Assembly (NCBI GenBank): GCA_035222895.1
Contig: JAVYIG010001837.1
Span: 230,363 to 294,362, forward strand
Origin: Strongylocentrotus droebachiensis
Taxonomy: Eukaryota; Echinodermata; Echinoidea; Camarodonta; Strongylocentrotidae
DNA: 64,000 bases
Reading direction: 5' to 3'
In this document: piece after piece, positions 21,236 through 33,230 of the stretch
Layout of the letters: every line of letters starts with the position of its first letter
Position numbering within the stretch: the first letter of the stretch is position 1
The notes under the pieces: generated by a model
What the model was told of the DNA's origin: nothing
Database searches by the model: none
The model's input: only the letters and a program-made list of their open reading frames with translations
Translations under genes and position numbers: made by a program

Positions 21236-21690
21236 ACTACTACACAGGGGTTTCCCCCCTCTTAAAAAAAAATATTGCAATGGTTCATTAACATGCAAAA
21301 ATGATGACTCTCCTCTGCTAGGTGCCTCCATCTGATTTAATTTGATTTGATTTTATATTTTTTTATTTTCCATATACATGATAACAAATATATGGATTTG
21401 TAACATGTTTAAATAAAATCATATATGTAAAATATGAGTCGTCATATAAGCAAAGCTTGAACTGACGTCCTTTTCGCTGATAACTAAAACATGTACAAAT
21501 CATATAACGCCCTTTCCGAGGGACGGAGTGTTTTCCACTGTAGCAAAGTGTGAATCTATGAAACAGGTGAGGGGTACGTCAACACGCAACACAGGCTACA
21601 GTCACCCACCTGGGTAGGATTCAAACCCATGATCTTAGGTTCGACAGGCAGACGCTTCACCGTCTGAGCCAACCCGCCTTCCGTGTTTTG
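21236..21690 (-). mobile_element. tRNA-derived SINE, minus orientation, interrupted
   Basis: Reading the minus strand from 21682: A box TGGCTCAGACGG, B box GTTTGAATC about 45 bases later, then a body with CTGTAGCCTG, TTCATAGATTCACACTTTGC and CCGTCCCTCGGA. The tail part at 21275-21330 (TTCATTAACATGCAAAAATG, CTCCTCTGCTAGGTGCCTCC) matches a piece at 34685-34760. About 150 bp of AT-rich DNA starting with (ATTTG)n near 21335 separates body and tail, apparently a later insertion. The acceptor stem does not pair, so it is not a tRNA gene. Confidence 0.7.
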
Positions 21691-24060
21691 AATCCACTGG
21701 GTACATTAGCCTGACATTTTCCACGAACTAAAAGTTTTTACAACAGCTTACCGCGTCTGTTTTTAGACGGAGAAAGGTCTGAGAAAACATTTAATGTTGA
21801 TAATGGCGTTTTATATATTCAAACTGTGTTTGGAAGTGCTAGTAGGGCCATATATGTCAATAACCCAATATATATTTCCTTTCACGACAAAGCCAGATAT
21901 ATGTTTTGAAGAGTATAACAGGGAGGTATTATGTGATGCGTAAAATCCATATTTTGACAAATAAACCTCTTTTTCATGGAATGTGTAAATTATTCACTAG
22001 GTTTTGGATGAATTACCAAATCGATATAACAGAGACAAACAAAACCTTCACATAATTGTTTGAGATATAACGTGTGGCACGCACCACGTTGGTAGGTGGT
22101 AATTCCGTATAGAATGAAAAAAAACCTTGGACAAAATACATCATGTTTCAAATATATTTGTTTCACATTTACCCCAAAAAAGACAAACATATGAAATGTC
22201 TCAATGATTATCAATTCATATGATAGATTCAGTAGAATGTGAGGAACCTATTGAAAAGCAGTGCCTGTATTATAGGTTCCTGGTAAAATAAACATTGTAG
22301 ATGTAAAAACCGTAGCAGTAGAGAAAGATGTAATTTAGAAGAGGGAATTTAAAACACAATGGAATATGGAAATTTGTATACAAAATAATACCCGAGCAAT
22401 TCAGTTAGCATAGCACAAAGTGCTTTGTTTTTATGCATTAAAAACCGGGACAATAGATTTTGAACAATATTTCTTTGGTCATATACGAAACACAACTCTA
22501 GAGTAGGACTATTGGCAACATATCACTCTTTCTAATACACACTCAACCTACATGTATGTATGTATAAAAAAGCTCTTCAGCTTACTCTAACGGCATTTTA
22601 AAATCGTATTCATCATAAAAGCATGGTTACTGAACACATATGAGTTGTTGGGTTACTTACCAAAAATAATTGACTCGTAAAACAGTTCCATTCGGGCGAT
22701 AACAATCGCGTGCGTATGCCCAGTGAACCGGGAAAAAAAAACTTCTGTTTTAAATTATCCAGGTAGCAAAAGTAATGTGCCAAATACGAATGATTTAATT
22801 TATGAAAACAGAACGCATCAGATAATAATTTGTACTGGTACCCTGTACATGATTATATTTCATATTCATACGAAGTGTTGAAGTGACTTTGGAATTATTA
22901 TTGATCAGTGGCGTAATGTGCAAAAGTTTGATTTGGGGGCAACTGTCCACCATTGTTAATGATTAGGGCAAACAAATATATCACATAACCTATACCGTAG
23001 AATATAGAACACAATCTTAGAAATGCAAATATTGATGAGTAGATTAACTCAATACTTCTTTCAAAGAAAAGCGATATTGCATTTGAGAAAGATTTCCTAT
23101 TTCAGATCCTTAACATTGCAGCAGGGCTCATCAGCGAAATCCAGTAAGATTGTCCAAGCTTACATGGTATATGCTGTAAAAGGTACGAACACAAATCCTA
23201 CACTCGTTCTCAAAAGCATGTAAATTACCCACGAAATGACTGTAATCCATCAAAGATGGTGTCGATAAAGAATAAGAAAGAAGGTTGCCCTATATTTGCA
23301 ACGAACCAATATCAATTAAGAGGAGCTGCCAAATGCATCCGGTCATCCATCTATAGAGATGTTTTCTTAACAAACGGTTGATTTGACAACAAACATAATT
23401 CAATCCCCATCTTGGATTGTTGTTGTTTATTCAAGTCAGAACTTTCAGAGGAAGATTAGCTTTAGAGAAAATCAACAGAAAACAAACATGAATACCTGTC
23501 ATACTCGACGTACTGATTATCTTATCATGATATCCTTCTGAAGTGGGAAATGAATTTATCCACCCATTATATCTTGCTTTTTTTGTACGAGACGATGAAT
23601 GTGTTCGTGTCACTTCAATGGAGGTCTTATACGATGAAGGTGGCGTATATATTACATTACTGTACGTTTTCGTCAGGAATCATGTCACCGACACAAAGGG
23701 ACAAAATATATTACGAGGGATGGCGATAAAATAAATTGGGGGGCATCAATGTAAATTACGACTTAACATCATCAAGTATGTGAGAGCGAGATAGAAAAAA
23801 AAATGTCTTATTTTTATCAAATAAGAACAAATTACTTACGCCAGGAGAGTACTGCCACAACTGTTGTCAACACTTTTTTGGCAGGGAATTTTCAGCTTAT
23901 CAAATCGTTGCTTGCTTCGCCTATTCTATTTTCGGATATTTATTCCGTAAAAGATACCGTCGCATTTTATTTAAAGGGAGAAGGATGGTGATTCGTTTCA
24001 TGACCGTTCACAACATGATTGTTTCGCATCAATGCAGCATGACAACTGTACAGTAGTTGG
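21691..24060. other. Non-coding; one hAT-like end fragment
   Basis: CAGTGGCGTAATGTGCAAAA at 22915-22934 resembles a hAT terminus, but no partner end was found. Short open frames at 23543-23734 and 23803-23991 have no splice context or recognised family. Confidence 0.4.
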
Positions 24061-24125
24061 TATGGATGATGGTGATGATGGTTGTCATGGTGATGATAAT
24101 GATAAGGATGATGGTGGTCATGATT
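24061..24125. repeat. (GATGGT/GATGAT)n microsatellite
   Basis: GATGATGGTGATGATGG repeats. A second diffuse patch lies at 24325-24425. Asp/His-rich frames over them are artefacts. Confidence 0.85.
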
Positions 24126-24425
24126 TAATCTTTTTGCTTTTTACTCATATTCCATGCAGAAGTAACAAAGTATAGTACATTTTACAAAACATCAACATTT
24201 CTATAAGCTAAATGAAAATAATTAATCCTTTATCATATTGATTAACACCATGGAATAATGTTCTGCAAATCATTAAATACGGAAATGAACGTGAACCTAC
24301 TTAAAAGCTCTGCTAATCATTGTGACTTTAATGATAATGTTGTATATAATCATGATAATAGCACTGGTGATGATGATGGTGAAAGTAGCTTTAGCCTAAG
24401 TCATGTTATTGGTGGTGGTGAAGAA

Positions 24426-25328
24426 TTGGTAAAGATGTGTGTGACGCTCTTTACTATACTGATAGCTGTTTTAGCATAATAGTATCGATGATCTTTATAG
24501 TATGCGATATACAAAAAATCCCGTTCGCCTTCATCGCATCATGATGGATTAAATAAACATTGACGAGAAAAACATTAGTGGAGCACACGACCATTACAAC
24601 TTTGTATGGCTTAAGGTAGTTCTTAAAATGACTTTTGAATGGCATGGACTTGCATATTCCACCTCTAGAATAATCAAGAGAATAAAGAGTGTTCCCTTTT
24701 ACTGATTCCGAGTTCATTGAATCTCAATGTGACCGGTTGTTCAAAGGAGATGTTTATGCCAAATATCTTCCTCTCCCAATCGAAAACTCTTCAATTCGAT
24801 GATCAACAACTCTTCAAGGCTCTTCAAAAACTGGCGCGTTCCCCGGGTCGACGAAAGGCGGGTCCGTGAGGTAGCCGTAACTATCGATTATGCATCACAC
24901 TGGAAGGGTTTCACCGTGGTTTCAGTCATAAATATGCAGGATAAATACGTACTTTGCCTTTCATATAACCGATTTTACAGTTCTGTAGTAAAAAAATAAA
25001 AATGAAACTGCTTAGTTGGATTTGGTATTTTGCAGGAGTAAGGACCATTTATGAACCATCCGTTTGCTGAGAATAATGTCTACTTTTCGTCTTGTCCTTG
25101 AACTGGTATTCCCCCTTATTTGGGAACTTTTCCTCAAATATGGTTTGGTTGCTTGTTTGTTCGGTTATTTTTCGTTGAAGTGCTTGTTCGTTTGTTAGTA
25201 ACATGTGTATTCTGTTTCACATTTCAACTCCGTGCTGGGTTTATGCCCAACCTTGTCAAGTCAAACAAGGTGACGTTGATTGGGGCTTATTCTCCAGTCA
25301 CACTGCAATTTCTGATCATTTGGGGAAA
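24426..25328. other. Non-coding; GC-richer patch at 24830-24910
   Basis: 24835-24880 is CpG-containing (CCCGGGTCGACG) inside AT-rich DNA. The 66-codon frame over it has no recognised motif. Confidence 0.35.
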
Positions 25329-25336
25329 TTTAAGTT

Positions 25337-25399
25337 GTTGTTTTGTTTTGTTTTGTTTTGTTTTTTTTGTTTTGTTTTTTTTTTTTTTTTGGGGGGGGG
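25337..25399. repeat. (TTTTG)n, poly(T), poly(G) junction
   Basis: TTTTG pentamers grade into a 15-base T run followed directly by a 10-base G run. A similar T-to-G junction lies at 32505-32538. Confidence 0.9.
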
Positions 25400-25571
25400 T
25401 GGTCAGTGTAGTGTCGGTCCCACTTTCGCGACCAAGGTTAAAGGTTATCGCTTTCTTGTACCCGACTATATAACCCATCTTGAAATATAGTCAGATTCAG
25501 CATATTCGAATAAATGTAAAAGGGCTATTTTCAATTCCAGACGACTTAAATTGCATTACATGACCAATTAT

Positions 25572-25672
25572 TGGTACCCCGGGGAACGACTCCTTGACAA
25601 AATCCCCTTTCCCGGGTAGAGTTACGTGTCAAAATATTCAATCAAGGGTACCAACGTTCCCCTCGGAATGTA
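25572..25672. repeat. Imperfect inverted repeat with GGTACC and GGGGAACG
   Basis: GGTACCCCGGGGAACG on the left and GGGTACCAACGTTCCCC on the right share GGTACC and the inverted GGGGAACG/CGTTCCCC, with CCTTTCCCGGG between. It could fold as a hairpin. Function is unknown. Confidence 0.45.
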
Positions 25673-26899
25673 TCGTGAAGAAAAAAAATCGCCTTCCATA
25701 AAAGATGAACGCATCGATATATCCTTTATTTCAATCGTATTAATTACATGAGCATGGAAATAATACTATCCCAAACTGATTTTCTAGAATTAAAAAAAAA
25801 AATTGTCCATAAAATCTTTTTGTACTATATTACAACGAATCCATTCGAAATTGATATATCAATATATTCACTTGTAATGAATACGGTCCTCGGTTTTAAT
25901 AATCTCATAAAGGAAACGATAAATGATTCATGTGCGATGCTATTATACAATGCCGGATTAGGAATAAGACTCTTCTCTAAATCTATGATTAAATTCCAGA
26001 CGGAAACGAGAGCGATTTAAAGGATCCAAGATGAAGCGAATAATACGATGGTTATTATGATTATTATTTCACGAGGGGGGTGGAGGATTTAAGCCATCCG
26101 TCGAAAATGCTAAACAAGAATGTGAATTTCAACCAAATGGATTATTTATCGACATGATTGAAAGGGGATTTGACTACTCTGTACCTTTAAAATTATCCGG
26201 TAGAACTAAAATGTTCATTAAATTGTGTCTCAAACTAAAAACTATTATATCATTTTCCGTATATACACAAATCCTCTCGACCATTACGATCCTTACTTGT
26301 TCTCAATTGCTTTGTACTAATTTGTGTATTTATATCATCATTTTTTACGACAGTGAAATTAAATAAAGTAAATATTTGACATGGAACAGGTTTCGAAGTG
26401 TTTGTATATTATCAACGGTTGTCGGATTGTTGACGCTCATCAACAGCCATTGTGGGGCATAAGGTCTGGAGGCAAAATAATCCAAGCTACACAAATACTG
26501 TATTTAGGCAAGACACGGGCATATGATTATGCATTTTAATGCTAAGCTGAAAAATGCATAATAAAAAAACGTAACCGGTTTGATTATGTGAAACAACAGT
26601 GGAAGAAAGGGTCGGTGTATTGACTAGAGTCTGATGCTCAGAAAGTACGCACCCACTTCCTCACAAACGCACACGTATCCGCCCACAATGCATCTCAATG
26701 TAAATCCAATAATTCCACTAAGACATGATTGCTCCCGCAATAACAAGTCTGAAGGCAGATTAGTATTTTCATCAGGTGTAGGACTTTTTGATTTTTATAT
26801 TTCTTTAATATTGTTATCATTATTCCTTTGTATTCGTCTCATGAGAAAGCATAATGCTTGTAAGTAAGCAGCCAGGGACCTCCGCGCTCTTAGTTTCCT
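25673..26899. other. Non-coding AT-rich DNA
   Basis: Only short unassigned frames are present (for example 25748-26020, 26154-26366), without splice context. No repeats are recognised. Confidence 0.45.
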
Positions 26900-26929
26900 T
26901 CGAGGGACTTGGTTATGAGAATTAATACC

Positions 26930-27025
26930 TTATCAAAGGGCGCTAGAGGATCGACTTGGTTTCGAACCCGAAATCTCCCGGCTTTGAGACCACTTTCTCT
27001 ACCGCTGCGCCATCGCGCCTTCATA
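26930..27025 (-). mobile_element. tRNA-derived SINE head or tRNA pseudogene
   Basis: On the minus strand: GGCGCGATGGCGCAGCGG (A box TGGCGCAGCGG) and, 42 bases later, B box GGTTCGAAACC. T-arm and acceptor stem pairing fail, so it is not a functional tRNA. The body beyond GATCCTCTAGCGCCC is short. Confidence 0.55.
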
Positions 27026-27061
27026 ACTACAACCTTTGATCCCATGTACCCACGACTCTAC

Positions 27062-27105
27062 CCATACCTAACCCTAGACCTAACCCTAGACCCAAAACCT
27101 AACAC
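27062..27105. repeat. Degenerate interstitial telomere-like tract
   Basis: CCTAACCCTAGACCTAACCC and neighbours repeat a CCTAAC(C) core five times with substitutions. Confidence 0.6.
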
Positions 27106-28613
27106 AAAGCCACATCACCATCTACATACAATAACCACGATAGCCCGGAGCGATATACCACAGGGTTGGTCTAAACATTTCGTTTATTCTGTTCACTTTA
27201 TATCAAAAATGTATGTGCTCACATCCAATACTATCATAAATTTCGCACTTTCTGCAAAATAAATTCTTCTTTTATGGAGAAAAAAAGAAAAAGAAATAAA
27301 ATGGGGCTTCTCCTAAAAGTAAAAATAAAATTGTATTGTAAGTATACACAGTATTTCAGTTGGTGAGTATAGTACTTTAAAAAAAAATGTCATTCGTTTA
27401 ATTGTGTGTGTTCTGTGTTTAGTCATGTTGTATCTTTTACTTTTCTATGCAAGTACATGGTTTCCAGGTAAATATTGAGGTGGAATTATTTTTAATGAAG
27501 TTTGTGTGATAAAAACAGGAAACAGAGGCTGAAAAGCCATATCATTTGTATTTGTATGCATTTGTTTATTCTTTCTAATACTCTGTGATAAAGTATATTC
27601 TGTCCTAATGTTAAATAACTTGTCAAGTGATAAGCACTATTATACTATTTCTTATCGTATTTTATTACAAGCAAAACATTTATTTAAATGATACCATGCC
27701 ATTTTTGGAATGCCGTTTACACCCGAATTTAATTTGTTAAATTTATCAACAATTCCTTGATTAAAACATTAACAAAGCCATAACACCAACGAACTGTAAT
27801 GTTGTCGTTAATCTTTGTCTTATTAAAAATTAAACCTTCTTCATTATAACTGATGTACATTGATGGTTGGAGGAAAGGTTTCAAAGTAAAATACATTTCA
27901 TTACACGCTATGTTTTTTGTTTGAATGTGGCGTCTCAAAAGAGGGTGTGGTTGCGTTTGGCATTATTCATGTTGTTGCCATTTTTCTCTCTTTTATTTTG
28001 TTGGTAAGTGATTAAAGCACCATTTAGGTGGAGATGTTTCTCATTACGAATGTGTGTATTATTATTATTACTATTACTATTACAAAGATAGCGTTAATAT
28101 CCGCCCTTACAGATGTTGTTTGTGACGTCAAACCTATGTTTTTAATAAGGGACGGCGCCAGATTATGTTGAGGGATGAGAAAGTCTTTAAAAGTATTCTT
28201 CAAGCCACACAAAACAAAACGAACAAGGAGACAGATATGTGCACGGTTTTGAAATCATGGGATAACTGATGCAAAGTTGGTGTGAGGGCTTCGTTGCTTT
28301 AACCCATTGCATACGAGAACCGGATAGTTCCTGTCTTGAAGCCGATCGAAGTGAAAGAAATCAGTGACATATTGGTTAACCTAAAAAACTAACAAAGCGT
28401 GAAATAAAAACTCACGATGTGGGTGTGGGTATTTCCTAGCTGGATTATCTCAAAGGGAAGGCTTAATGGCAAATCCCATAATAGGAACCACTAAACATCT
28501 AGGATAAAAGATTTTCTGCCTTGGTCAGTGATATAATACAGATTTTAGTGGGGTTTTATTTCTTTATATCAAATAACATCAAAGTCTTTGAAAGAAATTA
28601 TTTAATTGGTATG
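27106..28613. other. AT-rich non-coding DNA
   Basis: Contains a short (ATT)n patch at about 28057-28080. No exon or element ends are recognised. Confidence 0.5.
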
Positions 28614-28912
28614 GGACAAACTAGACTCAAACTGAAAACATATCCTAACCACAAACACCACATGGACTCACATTGTGTTATATTGTTAAGCGTCTTGAAA
28701 GGAAGTTAAGGAATTGTCATCCCTTTGGTATACCATTCGTAGTCCTTGAAACGAGGGATTTTGTTTGGTTGGTCTTGGACAAACTAGACTCAAACTGAAA
28801 GCATATCCTTACCACAAACATCCCATGGACTCACAGTACATTATACTGTTAAGCATCTTGAAAGGAACTGTCACCCCTTTGGTATACCATTCGTAGTCCT
28901 TGAAATGAGGGA
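28614..28912 (+). repeat. Tandem duplication, 163-bp period
   Basis: GGACAAACTAGACTCAAACT begins at 28614 and 28777. Both units continue through CCACAAACA, ATGGACTCACA, TATA(C/T)TGTTAAGC and TTGGTATACCATTCGTAGTC to GAAA(C/T)GAGGGA. The second unit lacks about 10 bases near TTAAGGAATT. High identity suggests a recent event. Confidence 0.9.
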
Positions 28913-29687
28913 ATACAAATGTCTGGAAAGGTCTCAACTTGGACTTTCAAAGGAGAACATTTTTACGACGTGCACTTAAATGTAACGAACGTGCAAAATA
29001 CTTGCTTTTCACTATTTAATACAGTATCTAAAGCAGTGTAGATGTGAAGAACTTGAACACTATCGTGTATACAGCTCAATGTTCATTCGCTTTTGTGGAT
29101 TATAAGCTTCGATCGAGAAAAAAATGCATATTACTTGAATGAAGATTTTTGTTTTAAGCAACAGCAACTCAAAAGATTAAATCGATTGCTGTTTTATGCG
29201 TAAAATGATTCAATGCCCTTCCAAAATCGTATTACTATCTCTGATGTTAGTCAAGAGGCTTGTATATTATGAGCTTCTGGCATGTTTGGGATGTTTTCCA
29301 AGCATAATGGCAATAAAGGTATTTATAACACCAAAATTAAGTTATAAGCCTTTTAACTAATTTTAGTAAGATTATTTGAAAGTCATTGTATACATAAAGA
29401 ATTTGCATATTTGATAATTTTTATGTATGAAAATAAAAAAGGAATACCGTATTCAGCTGTAGAGTTAATCATTACAGTACGATGAGTCCCTCAATGATGT
29501 TAACGATACCAGTTTTTGTTCTACCAACTGCAACGCATTTTATACAAATTAGTTAGTAGTCAGACACGTATGAACTGAGTATGGAAGATAGTGGGCTTGG
29601 CAAACATTGGCAAGGTAAACGAGCACGTGCCTTGCCAGACTCGGATGATCTAACGTGTATTGTTGCAAGCAGCAGATTCATTTCCAG
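28913..29687. other. Non-coding AT-rich DNA
   Basis: One hairpin, GGCAAGG..CCTTGCC, lies at about 29609-29636. No other feature is recognised. Confidence 0.45.
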
Positions 29688-29750
29688 AATGAGGAGATCA
29701 TTGATGAAAAGAGGAAGAAACACTGGCGCCTCGTAAGCAGACAGGAATGA
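29688..29750 (+). CDS. Candidate exon, unidentified (internal or terminal)
   Basis: After ATTCATTTCCAG (AG at 29686-29687) come 20 codons ending TGA at 29748-29750. The peptide NEEIIDEKRKKHWRLVSRQE is highly charged and helical. An alternative reading is a 45-bp internal exon ending at 29732, before a GTAAGC donor, in phase 0. Composition differs sharply from the flanking AT-rich DNA. No AATAAA follows closely. I do not recognise a family, and a segment this short could be chance. Confidence 0.3.
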   Translation, partial: NEEIIDEKRKKHWRLVSRQE

Positions 29751-30204
29751 ATAGATTATTTTCTAATATGAAATATGAACGTATGAGAACCTCGTCTTGT
29801 CGTTATTCTTGCTCCTGATGCTGTTGTTGTTGATGATGTTGTTATTGGGAGCATTCAGCTTTTGCTGTGCTTGCGTCTTTCCCATTGTTGCAATATTTCA
29901 CTGTCTCCCTGAAATCCAACATGATATCCCCTATCCCGGTCGAGTGATCGCGCTTTGCACCACCTAATGTGTGACTGCAGGCGATATATACCTAGTTATA
30001 AAGCACACAGCGACCTCTTTAAACTTGAACCTCACTCACAGGAGCATACGCAAACTTTATGAAATATAAAGAGTGGGGTGTGTGATATGTGCCCATTATC
30101 AACATTGTAATTGATGTAGAATTCAAAAATGTGAAGAAAAAACAAACCGTCTTTTTCATGTAAGGTCTCTGTTCTTCCTCCATTTTCAATCCCTCTCTTT
30201 TTCT
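29751..30204. other. Non-coding DNA with (TGTTGT)n patch
   Basis: 29818-29845 has TGTTGTTGTTGATGATG-type repeats. No exon is seen. Confidence 0.45.
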
Positions 30205-30207
30205 CTA

Positions 30208-30252
30208 TGTATATATATATATATATATATATATGTAAATGTATATATATTT
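30208..30252. repeat. (TA)n microsatellite
   Basis: About 12 uninterrupted TA units followed by GTAAATGTATATATAT. Confidence 0.95.
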
Positions 30253-31017
30253 CCCTCACCCACTCTGTTTGTTCCTGCCATTAATCTGACCCTATTCACT
30301 TCAAGTCAATTTGAACAAGATGTATTGCTGCCAGTGTGCAAACTGTGATAGCTATTGCATGTAAAGCACTCACTCAAAAGGAAACCTTTTTTCAGAGTAT
30401 CGAAATTCGAGCATTTCTCCATCTACCAACCTTTCAAATCTTGCATTCATGCCCCGTATTATGTTACACGTAGATTAAATCAATATATGGTCTTTGTTGG
30501 ATTGTTGGATTCGTTCAGGTATCAAATACATCCATACTTAGCACCATGCAAAAGGCAAGTAGAACGTTACCAGGGTTCTTCAACGAAAACACTCTAGGTG
30601 CGTGCTAAAGACGGAGAAATTCAACGTCTGAAAATATCAACCATTAAAAATTCACAAGTGTTAAGAAATTAAAGACTTTCTCTTCTAAAAATACGCGCAA
30701 ATAGCTTTTGTGAATGTCAAGACACTTATCACTTGCTTTAGACATTGATCTCACGGTTAAAAGGATATGATATTGCCTAAAAGTAGACATTTTACTGTAA
30801 GAGTGTTAATGAGAAGAGATACATTTTCAACGAAGATGCAATTGAGAAATAGATGTCTGGACTTGACTTTTTTTACAAAAAAAGTTTTAAATATTGTCGT
30901 GTTTACATTGTTAATACCAATGTTTTGACTCTTCCTGGTCAAAACTGGATTACATGGTGAAAATGATATTATGAGGAAAGAATGTGACAGAAGGATAGGG
31001 GAGAATATAGAGATATA
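30253..31017. other. Non-coding AT-rich DNA
   Basis: No feature beyond short unassigned frames. Confidence 0.45.
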
Positions 31018-31075
31018 GATAGAGAGAGAGAGAGAGAGAGAAAAAGAGAGAGAGAGAGAGAGAGGGGGAGGGAAT

Positions 31076-31109
<34 letters not shown>

Positions 31110-31132
31110 GGAACGGAAATGAGAGGTAGAGA
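31018..31132. repeat. (AG)n tract with interruptions
   Basis: Three long AGAGAG blocks separated by AAAAAG, GGGGAGGGAATGGG and GGAGGGAACGG. Confidence 0.93.
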
Positions 31133-31893
31133 GTAAATAACACAGCGAATAGAGATTTATTATTTACAAAATTGGGACAAAAGATTATGCTTCTGCACCC
31201 GTCAAGGACAATGATGGAGTACTTCGAAGAAAAAAACTCACTCTTAATTGCAATTACAGCATAAAGCTCACGAATGCATGTGATGTTCTGTCGTCTGTAT
31301 ATTCCAGCAACACTCGGATTTTCTCACAAAATGACTCTTTCTGGCAAAAGGAGATATACTCATTTCAACTTATTGCGTTTACTTTCAGGATATAAGATCG
31401 CTGATCAATATATTTATGTCTACAAACAAAGAGAAAAGTCAAATTTTGCAGGGAGAAAACTGTACCAAATCCTGTTTGCATTGACCAACTTTCGCCCCAA
31501 GGAAAATATCACCTTCAAGAGAGAGAGATTTTATATCTAAAAACTTGTGAAACCGTATGAAATGATATCGGAGGAAGCGGCACATTTTCACAACTCGTGT
31601 TACACTGAATGATTAATTACATCTGCCAGCTCAGGGATTAGACGAGGGGATATATAGACCAATGTTACCCTTGCGAATATACAAACATGGATATAGCTAT
31701 ATCAAAAAAGGCAAGGCTTGTGCCTATCCTCGCGCCTATCATTTATTAACGAGACGATGGTGTTCACCTTCACGGCATTGTTCACTAATTTAATGCATTT
31801 ATATCAAAATAATTATAATAATAACAATAACATTAATAATACAAATAGTATAGGTTCTTGTAAACGCTCATGTCTATCAAACTTAATACTCTT
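31133..31893. other. Non-coding AT-rich DNA
   Basis: Short (AAT)n-like patch at 31810-31850. The 88-codon frame at 31274-31540 has no recognised motif. Confidence 0.45.
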
Positions 31894-32001
31894 GGGCCCC
31901 GTCTTTCAAAGAGTTACGATTGATCCAAATCAATCGCAAGTTTGCAGTTTCCTATCGCAAATAAGTTGCGATTGATATCAACTCTTTGTAATCCGGGTCC
32001 C
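31894..32001. mobile_element. 108-bp MITE with GGGCCC ends
   Basis: GGGCCCCGTCTTTCAAAGAG on the left and GGGACCCGGATTACAAAGAG on the complement of the right form inverted ends. Both continue TT(A)GAT-like into inner ATTGAT and ATCGCAA inverted pairs. No clear target duplication. It is a near-complete hairpin. Confidence 0.7.
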
Positions 32002-32009
32002 TGGTGCTC

Positions 32010-32223
32010 CACAATTATTACCCCGGCTTTTACATGGCTGCCATTATGGCGCTCTAGCATTTCAAGGAATTAATTCCTGCCAGGTACACATTTACCTCAC
32101 ATGGTTCGAGTGTAGCAAATGTAGATTAATGTCTTGCCAAAGGACATTAACGCCGCAGCGGAACTCGAACCGCAAAGCGTTTGATCAACAGGCCGACGAC
32201 GTATCAAGTAGACCACGACACCT
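32010..32223 (-). mobile_element. tRNA-derived SINE, minus orientation
   Basis: On the minus strand: GGAGGTGTCGTGGTCTACTT head, GGTTCGAGTTCC B-box region, GACATTAATCTACATTTGC body, and TGGCAGGAATTAATTCCTTG, GCGCCATAATGGCAGCCATG tail. This is the same family as 7990-8215 (+), 47945-48122 (-) and 59290-59512 (-). Confidence 0.8.
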
Positions 32224-33057
32224 CCATGTTTCCCCAAAATGTTACGAAAGAGTTCTGAAAGAAAGTTGCGTTCTGGTTAGGATGACAAATGATTTGGGAG
32301 TTTTCAGTCAGTCTGGAGGATTGTCACTGTATAGAGAAAGGTCCACTGAAATCGATTCTCTTCAAATGCTGTCATGTTTGAAATATTACGAGTAATATCT
32401 CGTTCAGGTTATGACGTCGCAAAACAAGGGCGTTTTTGTTTGTTTGTTTGTTTTTAATCCAATCGCATGATCACAACTAAACATTATCTTTAAAAACCTG
32501 CTTAATTTTTTTTTTTTTTTTTTTTGGGGGGGGGGGGGAAGCTTCATGATATTTAGTCACAATGGCCTCACATTATGTTTCCCACAAATGTTTTTACACA
32601 TTTTTCGATATTTGCTTGGGATTAAGAGATAAGAGCGTTAGCTTTAAGTGCAACCGATTCGCCAACCTCGCCGCAGCAAAATCATTTTCGTCCCTTGTTG
32701 CGTTTAAGGACATTGATATAGGTTAAGATGTTGTATCAGTCATATCACCACCGGCCTCTTACGGTCAAGTTTCTTTCTCATTTTTCGACCTTGAGCAAAC
32801 GCCTCAAGACAGGAAACCACGCTTCATGCAGAATAAGAGGACAAAGAAAGAGTGGACTCGTTTGACCAAGACGGGCTAAGTGGTTATCTATACTGTCCAA
32901 CTGCAAAGCAGACACCATTTCTAAAATGCTTACGGGTATATCAAATCATGGCGAAGCTTATACATGGGTGCTTTGTGTGAAGGCGTGATCTTAAAGCGCA
33001 ACATTTTTGTCTGCTGCCCGGAAGTAGGTCGCTACTGCCAAAGAAAGTACATACCTC
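32224..33057. other. Non-coding DNA with poly(T)-poly(G) junction
   Basis: 32503-32538 is about 21 T followed by 12 G; a TTTGTTTG repeat lies just before (32435-32452). No exon is recognised. Confidence 0.5.
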
Positions 33058-33062
33058 TTACG

Positions 33063-33230
33063 GCATTCTTGCGGGCAGCTCACGATTCTCGGGAAATTTA
33101 ACATGCCACGTTATGTGATCTTCATTACTTAAAGCATTGCTAAAGGCGTTGTTCAAGGTGAGCAGAATATCTCGTCTTCGAGTCCATTCGCATTCCAACC
33201 GCACTAATGTTTCACTGCCCATACAATCAC
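33063..33230 (-). CDS. Possible exon on the minus strand, unidentified
   Basis: A minus-strand frame reads CDCMGSETLVRLECEWTRRR and continues for about 35 further codons to PARM, followed by GTAAGAG, a possible donor. Composition is protein-like (Trp, Arg, Glu, His). The acceptor is uncertain: AG dinucleotides near 33207 and 33254 have weak pyrimidine tracts. It ends in a stop if unspliced. No family is recognised. Confidence 0.22.

Noticed and set aside
21600..21690. tRNA gene
   Set aside because: A and B boxes are good, but the acceptor stem and part of the T stem do not pair and a SINE body follows.
22915..22934. Complete hAT element
   Set aside because: Only one CAGTGGCG-type end found; no inverted partner or 8-bp repeat within reach.
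23803..24000. Minus-strand exon ending at a GTAAGTAA donor (23840 region)
   Set aside because: No in-frame ATG or acceptor; hydrophobic reading may be chance.
26930..27025. tRNA gene
   Set aside because: Same reason: B box GGTTCGAAACC is canonical but stems fail.
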